Below are positions 1-5,311 of a stretch of DNA of 5,311 bases, piece after piece. How positions within the stretch are numbered: the stretch's first letter is position 1; each line of letters starts with the position of its first letter. Origin of the DNA: Bacteroidales bacterium H3 (lineage in GTDB: Bacteria; Bacteroidota; Bacteroidia; Bacteroidales; Muribaculaceae); the NCBI GenBank assembly GCA_001701135.1, contig DAAN01000023.1, forward strand, positions 20,344 through 25,654, given 5' to 3'. The notes below the pieces were generated by a model, which ran no database searches, was not told the DNA's origin, and was given only the letters and a program-made list of their open reading frames with translations. A program made the translations under genes and the position numbers.

Positions 1-17
1 GGCTTTCCAGCCGCCGT
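1..17 (-). repeat. Partial GC-rich palindrome at left edge, inverted copy of the one at 5255-5274
   Basis: The window opens inside a hairpin: GGCT (1-4), loop TTCC (5-8), AGCC (9-12), then GCCGT. Bases 1-17 are the exact reverse complement of 5255-5271. The loop is TTCC here and GGAA at the right end, so the two copies are in opposite orientation. The outer part of the left arm lies outside the window. It may be a REP-like dispersed palindrome or the terminator of a gene to the left. The match is seen directly; the role is inferred. Confidence 0.6.
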
Positions 18-201
18 AATTTGAGATGGTGTGAAGAAGGCAGTGTGTGTATTTGCGGGCGCGAACTCTATGAGGGGGCAGATTGTTTTCTTTATGTGCA
101 CACCTCTGATGCCGGGAGCGGTTCCTCCAATGGTGTCAAGACCGTTTTTTCGACCTTAAAGCCAAAAATTGGCCAGTTTTTCGCATTTCGGCCATCACGG
201 G
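18..201. other. Upstream intergenic stretch without a recognisable gene
   Basis: I see no supported coding region on either strand. A 68-codon frame opens with TTG at 21, but it runs through the promoter and resembles no family I know. Two T-runs (145-150 and 177-181) lie in the more AT-rich half next to the promoter. No regulator gene for the operon is present in this stretch. Confidence 0.6.
161..181 (+). terminator. Weak hairpin plus T-run upstream of the promoter
   Basis: GCCAA (161-165) and TTGGC (169-173) can pair around an AAA loop. CAG and five T's (177-181) follow. This has the form of a short intrinsic terminator, but the five-pair stem is weak. It sits about 20 bases before the -33 element and could shield the operon from transcription entering from the left. 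An alternative pairing, TGGCC (170-174) with GGCCA (190-194), would compete with it. Confidence 0.25.
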
Positions 202-232
202 TTTGCAGCAAAAGTCACTTTGCGTAACTTTG
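202..232 (+). promoter_or_regulatory. Bacteroidota-type sigma-ABfr promoter of the exporter operon
   Basis: TTTG at 202-205 matches the -33 element, and TAACTTTG at 225-232 matches the -7 consensus TAnnTTTG at every fixed position. The 19-base spacing is the usual one. Transcription should begin near 238-241, which leaves a leader of about 30 bases before the ATG at 271. The heptamer ACTTTGC occurs twice, 10 bases apart (217-223 and 227-233), and the second copy overlaps the -7 element. No regulator site is recognised with confidence. Confidence 0.75.
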
Positions 233-270
233 CCCTTGTCATCATGTTCAACTATTTATCCGTTAACAAT

Positions 271-1716
271 ATGCGTCGTTTTTGCGTGGCCGCCGCCCTC
301 TGCGTGGCGGCTCTGACACCCTCGCTTGCCCAGACTTACTCCCTAGAGGATTGCCGCAGGCTGGCTCTGCGCAACAACAAAGAGGTCATGACCCGCCGCG
401 AGAACCTCAAAAAGGCCGAATACACCCGCAAGGAGGCTCGTGCCGCCTATTTTCCGGCTCTCGATTTCGCCGGAGGCTACATCTACAATCAGAAAGACAT
501 CTCGATTTTCGACTCCGATCAGCTGTTGCCGGTGAAGAATTTCGATCTGCGCACGCAGAGCTACGAGTTTTCCGTAGTGAAGAACCCCATGACCGGCGAA
601 CCCATTAAGGGACCCAACGGAGAGTATATCCCCGAGCAGGTGGCATATCTCCCGAAGGAGGCGATGACCTACAACATCCACAATGTGTTTTTCGGCGCCG
701 TGACGCTCACGCAGCCCCTGTTTATGGGTGGTAAGATTGTGGCGCTGAACAAGATGGCATCGCTGGGCGAGGAGATCGCCGACAATCTGTATGCCAACGA
801 GGAGCAGAACGTGATCTATTCGGTCGACGCGGCCTACTGGACCGTGGTGTCGCTCAAAGCGAAAAAACTGCTGGCCGAAAGCTATATCCAGTTGCTCGAC
901 ACGCTGCTCTATGATGTCGACTGCATGGAGCGGCAGGGCGTGGCCACCCGCGCCGACCGCCTCAACGTGGAGGTCAAGCGCAACCAGGCCAACGTTGATC
1001 TCACGAAAGTCGACAACGGGCTGGTGCTCTCGCGCATGGCTCTGGCGCAGGTGTGCGGTCTGCCGGTCAACTCCGACATGCAGGTGGCCGACGAGTCGAC
1101 ACTCGAGGCCGATCCCCACGCCGAGGTGGCCACCAGCTACGACATGGAGAATGTCTATGCCGCGCGTCCCGACCTGCGTGCGCTCACCCTCGCCACCAAA
1201 GTCGAGGAGCAGAAAGCCAATGTGGCCCGCGCATCCATGATGCCGCAGATTGCGCTGATGGCCGACTATATGTTCACCAACCCCAACCTGTTCGACGGCT
1301 ATAAGCGACGTTTCAACGGCCAGTTTCAGGTGGGCGTGATGGTTAAGATTCCCATATGGCACTGGGGCGGCAACTACTATGGCTACAAGGCCGCCCGCTC
1401 GTCGGCCGTCATCTCGCAGCTCGCCCTGCAGGATGCCCGCGAAAAAATCAATCTGCAGGTGAGCCAGGCGGCTTTCCGCGCCGACGAGGCTCTGAAAACC
1501 TACAATATGTGCCGCAGCAACATCGTTGCCGCCGACGAGAATCTGCGTTGCGCCACCGTCGGATTCCACGAGGGTGTGATGACCGTAACCGATGTGATGG
1601 CCGCCCAGACCGCATGGCTCAAGGCCCACAGCGAGAATGTCGACGCCATAGTCGACGTGCAGCTCTGCGACGTATACCTCAACAAGGTGCTCGGGCGCCT
1701 CTCCGTGGCCCAATAG
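271..1716 (+). CDS. TolC family outer-membrane efflux channel protein
   Basis: This 481-residue protein is predicted to form the trimeric outer-membrane and periplasmic tunnel of a tripartite exporter. The frame is open from 169, with ATGs at 169, 244 and 271. I chose 271 because it gives a clean signal peptide (Arg2-Arg3, hydrophobic core, cleavage after Ser-Leu-Ala20) and a leader of about 30 bases after the promoter, whereas 169 lies upstream of the promoter. Mature residues 22-60 are the opening helix typical of the family (YSLEDCRRLALRNN). Two internal repeats each carry a strand-turn motif: TLTQPLFMGGK (145-155) and VKIPIWHWGG (358-367). The long helices at about 156-265 and 293-325 plus 370-478 would build the coiled-coil barrel. 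About 63 residues (75-137) separate the first two strands, a long surface loop. There is no lipobox, as Leu precedes Cys11, so it is probably not a lipoprotein. It is first in the operon, 67 bases before the adaptor. Family assignment is firm; the substrate is unknown. Confidence 0.93.
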   Translation: MRRFCVAAALCVAALTPSLAQTYSLEDCRRLALRNNKEVMTRRENLKKAEYTRKEARAAYFPALDFAGGYIYNQKDISIFDSDQLLPVKNFDLRTQSYEFSVVKNPMTGEPIKGPNGEYIPEQVAYLPKEAMTYNIHNVFFGAVTLTQPLFMGGKIVALNKMASLGEEIADNLYANEEQNVIYSVDAAYWTVVSLKAKKLLAESYIQLLDTLLYDVDCMERQGVATRADRLNVEVKRNQANVDLTKVDNGLVLSRMALAQVCGLPVNSDMQVADESTLEADPHAEVATSYDMENVYAARPDLRALTLATKVEEQKANVARASMMPQIALMADYMFTNPNLFDGYKRRFNGQFQVGVMVKIPIWHWGGNYYGYKAARSSAVISQLALQDAREKINLQVSQAAFRADEALKTYNMCRSNIVAADENLRCATVGFHEGVMTVTDVMAAQTAWLKAHSENVDAIVDVQLCDVYLNKVLGRLSVAQ

Positions 1717-1720
1717 ACAA

Positions 1721-1741
1721 TGTGCGCCCTGCCCGGGCACA
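1721..1741 (+). other. Intergenic hairpin between the channel and adaptor genes
   Basis: TGTGC (1721-1725) pairs with GCACA (1737-1741). Two further C-G pairs form if G1726 is bulged. An alternative is GCCC (1726-1729) with GGGC (1735-1738). The hairpin starts four bases after the channel stop codon. No T-run follows, so it looks more like an mRNA stability or processing element, or a partial attenuator, than a full terminator. The function is inferred. Confidence 0.35.
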
Positions 1742-1783
1742 ATCCTATCTCCCCTATCAGCTAACTGTTATAACCAAACATAT

Positions 1784-2788
1784 ATGGCAACCTCATATCC
1801 CTCTGAAGAGAAAAAAGAAAACCGCCGGCTCATGCTGGCCATGGGCGGCGTGGTGTTCGCCGTGGCCGTGCTCGCCATCATCGGTTTCCTGTTTATCAAC
1901 AAACCTGCCGAAATATTGCAGGGGCAGGCCGAAGCCACTTCGGTGCGAGTCTCGGGCAAACTTCCGGGGCGCATTCTGGAATTCTATGTCACCGAAGGGC
2001 AGATGGTGCACAAGGGCGACACCCTGGTGCACATCCACTCCTCGCTGGCCGAAGCCAAGATGGAGCAGGCCCGCAGCATGGAGGACGCCGCCAGCGCCCT
2101 CAACAAAAAAGTCGACTCCGGCACCCGTCCGCAGATAGTGCAGAGCGCGCTGGAGGTGTGGAAGCAGGCCCAGGCCGCCGAGGAGATCGCCGCCAAAACC
2201 AACAAGCGAATGGAGGCGCTCTATGCCGACGGCGTGATTTCCGCCCAGAAACGCGACGAGGCCCAGGCTGCATATCAGGCAGCCACCGCAGCCTCGGCTG
2301 CCGCCCGCAGCCAGTATGAGCTGGCCAAAATCGGACCGCAGAGCGAGGACCGCACCCAGTCGGCCGCCATGGTCGGCGTGGCCCGCGGCGGTGTGGCCGA
2401 GGTGCAGGCTGTGCTCGAGGACCAGTATCTCACAGCTCCCTGCGACGGCCAGATCGACGTGATTTTCCCCCACGTGGGCGAACTGGTGTCGCTGGGCGCA
2501 CCGATCATGAACGTGCTCCGCATCGACGACAAATGGGTCACCTTCAACGTCCGCGAAGACCGGCTGAAAAACTTCACCATGGACAAGGTGTTCAAAGTCT
2601 ACATCCCCGCCCTCGACAAGGAGGCCAAGGTGAAAATCTACTATGTCCGCGACATGGGCGCCTATGCCACATGGCACGCCACAAAAACCACCGGCGACTG
2701 GGATTCCAAGACCTTCGAGGTCAAGGCCCGCCCCGAGGAGCAGCTCCCCGACCTGCGCCCCGGCATGACAGTAATCTATAGGGAATAA
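1784..2788 (+). CDS. HlyD/YbhG-type periplasmic adaptor (membrane fusion protein)
   Basis: This 334-residue adaptor should link the inner-membrane permeases to the outer-membrane channel. A charged cytoplasmic N-terminus (1-15) is followed by one membrane anchor (about 16-38). The lipoyl domain is split into halves at 52-86 (with GKLPGRILEFYVTEGQ) and 213-247 (with TAPCDGQI). The insert between them (87-212) is an Ala/Gln/Glu-rich helical hairpin. It contains R142, L146 and S153 in the spacing R-x3-L-x6-S, the TolC-docking motif of adaptors such as AcrA. A further helix (about 186-212) follows a Gly-Pro and Glu-Asp pair, as I recall in YbhG/YhiI relatives that work with ABC-2 permeases. Residues 248-334 form the beta-barrel region and end at PGMTVIY. 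No Shine-Dalgarno precedes the ATG; the upstream bases are A/T-rich. It lies 38 bases before the first permease. The class is firm, the YbhG subgroup is likely, and the cargo is unknown. Confidence 0.93.
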   Translation: MATSYPSEEKKENRRLMLAMGGVVFAVAVLAIIGFLFINKPAEILQGQAEATSVRVSGKLPGRILEFYVTEGQMVHKGDTLVHIHSSLAEAKMEQARSMEDAASALNKKVDSGTRPQIVQSALEVWKQAQAAEEIAAKTNKRMEALYADGVISAQKRDEAQAAYQAATAASAAARSQYELAKIGPQSEDRTQSAAMVGVARGGVAEVQAVLEDQYLTAPCDGQIDVIFPHVGELVSLGAPIMNVLRIDDKWVTFNVREDRLKNFTMDKVFKVYIPALDKEAKVKIYYVRDMGAYATWHATKTTGDWDSKTFEVKARPEEQLPDLRPGMTVIYRE

Positions 2789-2826
2789 TAATCCTCACGC
2801 CATAACGAGCAATAATTCCAACGATA

Positions 2827-3978
2827 ATGTTATCCGTAGTCCGCAGAGAAATCGGTCGTCTGACATCGCGCCCCGTCTACCTCGTGGCGATGGTGCTTGT
2901 GCCGGTGTTCATCGCCTTCTTCTTCGTGGGCCTGCTCAACCCCGGCCTGCCGCTTAAAGTGCCGGCTGCCGTGGTCGACCTCGACCATTCGCAACTCTCG
3001 CGCAAGGTGACCCGCTCGCTCGACGCCATGGAGCTGATCGATGTGGCCGCAAAGCCCGAAAGCTACCACGAAGCGATGCAGATGGTGCAGGAGGGGCGCA
3101 TCCTCGGTTTCCTGATGATACCCGAGAATTTCGAACGCGAGGCTGTGGCAGGGCGCGGACCGGTGATCACCTACTACTACAACCTCTCGATCTACGTGCC
3201 GGCCTCGCTGATGTTCAAGGGGTTCAAGACCATGGCCGTGACCACCTCGGGCGCCGTGGTGCAGACCAACCTGACGGCCGCCGGCGCCCCTGATTATATC
3301 TCGTCGGTGGCGCTGCAGCCCATCACCGTAAATATCCACCCGCTCGGCAACCCCTGGCTGAACTACAGCTACTACCTCTGCCCCTCGTTTATCTTCGGCG
3401 TCCTGCAGCTGATGATATTCATCATGACGGCATTCTCCATCACCGGCGAAATCAAGTCGGGCACCTCACCCCGGTGGCTCCGCTGCGCCGGAGGCCGCAT
3501 AGGCACCGCTCTGGTGGGCAAACTCCTGCCGCAGACGGTGATCTGGACCATCCTCGGCCTGGGCATCAACGCCCTGATGTTTCGCTGGAACCACTTCCCC
3601 ATGAACGGTTCCATGGCGTGGTTCAACGTAGGCATGCTGCTCTACGTGATCGCCTGCCAGGGTTTCGCGGTGATCATCTGCGCCATTCTGCCCAATCCGC
3701 GCCTGGCGCTGACGGTCAACTGCCTCACCGGCATCCTCTCCTTCTCGCTCGCCGCCATCTCCTTCCCCACGCAGGCCATGTATGGCGCCGTGGCCATCTT
3801 CAGCGACATACTGCCCATGCGATGGTATTTCCTCATATACTCCGACCTGGCGCTCAACGGTCTGCCGCTCTACTACCCGCGCATGTACTTCGTGTATCTG
3901 CTCATCTTCCCGTGTCTTGCCGTCGTGGCGGCTCCACTGATGAAAAAAGCGCTCAAAAAACCCGTTTACGTGCCCTGA
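2827..3978 (+). CDS. ABC-2 type permease, first of two (YbhS/YbhR-like)
   Basis: This 383-residue inner-membrane protein has the ABC2_membrane_3 layout. A basic N-terminus (RREIGRLTSRP) leads into TM1 (about 17-37), then a periplasmic domain of about 145 residues (38-183). Five more predicted helices follow, near 184-206, 228-251, 263-287, 292-312 and 353-371, and a Lys-rich cytoplasmic tail. The periplasmic domain carries PAAVVD (46-51), LSR (57-59), IP (98-99) and HPLGNPWLNYS (171-181); I recall the last as typical of Bacteroidales relatives. The loop after TM2 keeps a recognisable form of the family's coupling segment: E208, G212-T213 and GK (231-232). Such permeases normally work as dimers with an ABC ATPase, but none is encoded nearby. 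The second permease is a clear paralogue, so a heterodimer is likely. The start follows the adaptor stop by 38 bases without a Shine-Dalgarno. Family assignment is firm; export direction is inferred from its partners. Confidence 0.91.
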   Translation: MLSVVRREIGRLTSRPVYLVAMVLVPVFIAFFFVGLLNPGLPLKVPAAVVDLDHSQLSRKVTRSLDAMELIDVAAKPESYHEAMQMVQEGRILGFLMIPENFEREAVAGRGPVITYYYNLSIYVPASLMFKGFKTMAVTTSGAVVQTNLTAAGAPDYISSVALQPITVNIHPLGNPWLNYSYYLCPSFIFGVLQLMIFIMTAFSITGEIKSGTSPRWLRCAGGRIGTALVGKLLPQTVIWTILGLGINALMFRWNHFPMNGSMAWFNVGMLLYVIACQGFAVIICAILPNPRLALTVNCLTGILSFSLAAISFPTQAMYGAVAIFSDILPMRWYFLIYSDLALNGLPLYYPRMYFVYLLIFPCLAVVAAPLMKKALKKPVYVP

Positions 3979-4011
3979 GACGGTCGCAAACACTTCAACC
4001 TGTAAAGTTCC

Positions 4012-5253
4012 ATGCTCAAACGTCTGTTCGCCTCTCTGAAGCTCTGGTGCGTGGAAGCCGCCCGCAACTTCCGCCACGAGATCACGATCATATTCACCGA
4101 CCCGGCGGTGATGATATTCTTTTTCCTCCTCCCGCTGGCCTACCCCGTCACCTACTCGCTGATCTACAACACCGAGGTGACGCGCGAAATGCCCGTGGCC
4201 GTGGTCGACAACTCGCGCACTGCCCTGTCGCGCGAGTTCACCCGCCACGCCGACGCCACCGAAGCCATCAGCATCTACGGCTACGCCAAGGATATGGAGG
4301 AGGCGCGCCGCTGGATGGCCGAAAAGAAGGTGTTCTGCATTCTTGAGATTCCCCGCGACTATGCCCGCGACCTGGGTCGTCTGGAACAGCCGCAGGTGCA
4401 GTTCTACTGCGACATGACCCTGCTGCTGCGCTACCGCACATTCATCTCCTCGATCACCGAACTGCAGATCGCCACCGGCGCACAGCTGCGCCAGGCAGCT
4501 CTCGACCCCATGGGATTCCCCGCCAGCGGCGCCCCATCGCAGGTCTCCAACGTGGGTTTCGCCCTGGGCGACACACAGCAGGGATTCGCCTCGTTCATCA
4601 TCCCCGGCATCGTGGTGCTGATCGTGCAGCAGTCGATGCTGCTGGGCATTGTGATGATAGGCGGAACGCGCCACGAGGTGCGCCGCCGCCTGCTCGGCCC
4701 CGAGCCTCAGTCGGCGCTTTCGCCGCGGTCGCTCTCGCGCTACTGGTCGACGCTCGAGCAGGACGCGCAGGGAGCCTCCCCCTCGGCACAGATCGTCGGA
4801 CGCGCGCTAGCCTACACCATCATCTACATGCCCGCTGTCATCTACGTCTTCCACTACGTGCTGTCGTGGTTCAGCTATCCCCACGAAGGGGAAGTGATAA
4901 TGTATTTCACATTTATCCTGCCCATGCTGCTGGCATCGGCCATGTTGGGTCAGACACTCAATCTGATAGCCCATGAGCGCGAGGCTTCGTTTGTGATAGT
5001 GGTGTTCACCTCGGTTATCTTCCTCTTCCTCTCGGGCCTCACATGGCCCCGCTACGCCATGAACAGCATCTTCACATGGATGGGCGATCTGGTGCCCGCC
5101 ACAGCCGGCATCGACGGCTTCGTGCGCATCAACTCCAACGGTGCTCCCCTTGGATTGCAGACCTCCAACTGGACCCACCTGTGGCTGCTCACCCTCCTCT
5201 ACACCGTCACCGCCTACTTCGTCTGTCGCCATCTCACCCGCACCGCCCGCTAA
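4012..5253 (+). CDS. ABC-2 type permease, second of two (YbhS/YbhR-like)
   Basis: This 413-residue inner-membrane protein has the same plan as the preceding permease: TM1 about 31-52, periplasmic domain 53-190, then TM2 194-217, TM3 263-285, TM4 296-318, TM5 326-343 and TM6 387-406. It aligns with its neighbour without gaps, at a constant offset of 15 residues, through the start of the periplasmic domain (PVAVVD 61-66, LSR 72-74, DA 81-82, EA 97-98, IP 113-114). It differs in the cytoplasmic segment between TM2 and TM3 (218-262), which is about 20 residues longer. That segment is rich in Arg and Ser and lacks the GT-containing coupling motif kept by the first permease. It also has about 14 extra N-terminal residues. 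It probably forms a heterodimer with the first permease and is the last gene of the operon. A GC-rich hairpin starts four bases after the stop. No Shine-Dalgarno is seen. Family assignment is firm; the substrate is unknown. Confidence 0.91.
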   Translation: MLKRLFASLKLWCVEAARNFRHEITIIFTDPAVMIFFFLLPLAYPVTYSLIYNTEVTREMPVAVVDNSRTALSREFTRHADATEAISIYGYAKDMEEARRWMAEKKVFCILEIPRDYARDLGRLEQPQVQFYCDMTLLLRYRTFISSITELQIATGAQLRQAALDPMGFPASGAPSQVSNVGFALGDTQQGFASFIIPGIVVLIVQQSMLLGIVMIGGTRHEVRRRLLGPEPQSALSPRSLSRYWSTLEQDAQGASPSAQIVGRALAYTIIYMPAVIYVFHYVLSWFSYPHEGEVIMYFTFILPMLLASAMLGQTLNLIAHEREASFVIVVFTSVIFLFLSGLTWPRYAMNSIFTWMGDLVPATAGIDGFVRINSNGAPLGLQTSNWTHLWLLTLLYTVTAYFVCRHLTRTAR

Positions 5254-5254
5254 A

Positions 5255-5274
5255 ACGGCGGCTGGAAAGCCGCC
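5255..5274 (+). repeat. GC-rich palindromic hairpin after the operon, REP-like or terminator stem
   Basis: GGCGGCT (5257-5263) pairs perfectly with AGCCGCC (5268-5274) around the loop GGAA (5264-5267), which fits the GNRA tetraloop pattern. It starts four bases after the stop codon of the second permease. No T-run follows directly, so it may act as a 3'-end stabiliser or REP-like element rather than a classic terminator. Bases 5255-5271 recur inverted at 1-17. Confidence 0.65.
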
Positions 5275-5279
5275 TGCCA

Positions 5280-5309
5280 TTATAAGACAGAGAGTTTCTG
5301 TTTCTATAA
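5280..5309 (+). terminator. AT-rich imperfect hairpin, possible operon 3' end
   Basis: The arm TTATAAGACAGA (5280-5291) pairs with 5297-5309 (TCTGTTTCTATAA), with C5304 bulged and one G-U pair (5286 with 5302), around loop GAGTT. It follows the GC-rich hairpin by five bases. The G-U pair makes it better in RNA from the + strand than from the other strand. Two hairpins in series suggest a transcript end. The window stops two bases later, so any T-run beyond cannot be seen. Confidence 0.35.
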
Positions 5310-5311
5310 AA

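Noticed and set aside
21..227. 68-codon + strand frame in the leader, starting with TTG
   Set aside because: It starts with a rare codon, ends inside the -7 promoter element and has no recognisable similarity or coding character.
271..303. Lipoprotein signal (Cys5 or Cys11) in the channel protein
   Set aside because: The residue before Cys11 is Leu rather than Gly, Ala or Ser, and Cys5 is too close to the start. A normal signal peptidase I site after Ala20 fits better.
343..1740. 465-codon open frame on the minus strand opposite the channel gene
   Set aside because: It mirrors the GC-rich codon pattern of the real gene. The product is rich in His, Gly and Val, has no domain I recognise, and no promoter or sensible start is seen.
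1751..1783. Second promoter before the adaptor (TAACTGTT and TTATAACC)
   Set aside because: Neither matches TAnnTTTG well and no TTTG lies at the right distance, so read-through from the first promoter is simpler.
1356..2138. 260-codon + strand frame across the channel-adaptor junction
   Set aside because: It is Arg/Pro/Trp-rich and out of frame with two recognisable families that explain the same bases.
1793..2677. 294-codon open frame on the minus strand opposite the adaptor
   Set aside because: It is a shadow of the Ala/Gln-rich hairpin codons; its Gly/His/Leu-rich composition fits no family.
3474..4346. 290-codon + strand frame overlapping both permeases
   Set aside because: It is Arg/Pro/His-rich translation of the wrong frame, overlaps two strong genes and lacks membrane segments.
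3466..4674. 402-codon open frame on the minus strand across both permeases
   Set aside because: It spans the junction of two well-supported genes, has a low-complexity His/Gly/Glu-rich composition and no known motif. It is a by-product of third-position GC bias.

Overview
The window holds one four-gene operon, all on the + strand, that encodes the parts of a tripartite exporter. In order they are a TolC-type outer-membrane channel (271-1716), an inner-membrane-anchored HlyD/YbhG-type adaptor (1784-2788), and two paralogous ABC-2 type permeases (2827-3978 and 4012-5253). The gaps are 67, 38 and 33 bases, with no internal promoter that I can recognise.

The organism is most likely a GC-rich member of the Bacteroidales. 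The promoter at 202-232 fits the Bacteroidota pattern (TTTG, 19 bases, TAnnTTTG). None of the four starts has a Shine-Dalgarno sequence, and the proteins resemble the TolC/HlyD/permease sets I recall from gut Bacteroidales. A Muribaculaceae-like genome is plausible but cannot be settled from this sequence.

Layout: 1-17 is the cut end of a GC-rich palindrome. 18-201 contains no convincing gene, only a weak hairpin. 202-232 is the promoter and 271-5253 the operon. 5255-5309 carries two successive hairpins, the first an inverted copy of the palindrome at the window's left edge.

Inferred mechanism: the two permeases form a heterodimer in the inner membrane, the adaptor spans the periplasm, and the channel opens to the outside. 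The adaptor keeps the R-x3-L-x6-S motif that docks such proteins onto TolC channels. No ABC ATPase is encoded here. The operon seems to end after the second permease, so the nucleotide-binding subunit must be elsewhere or the pair is powered in another way. The substrate cannot be read from the sequence. This is a recognisable family of systems rather than a wholly new one. The least explained points are the missing ATPase, the diverged cytoplasmic loop of the second permease, and the inverted palindromes flanking the locus.
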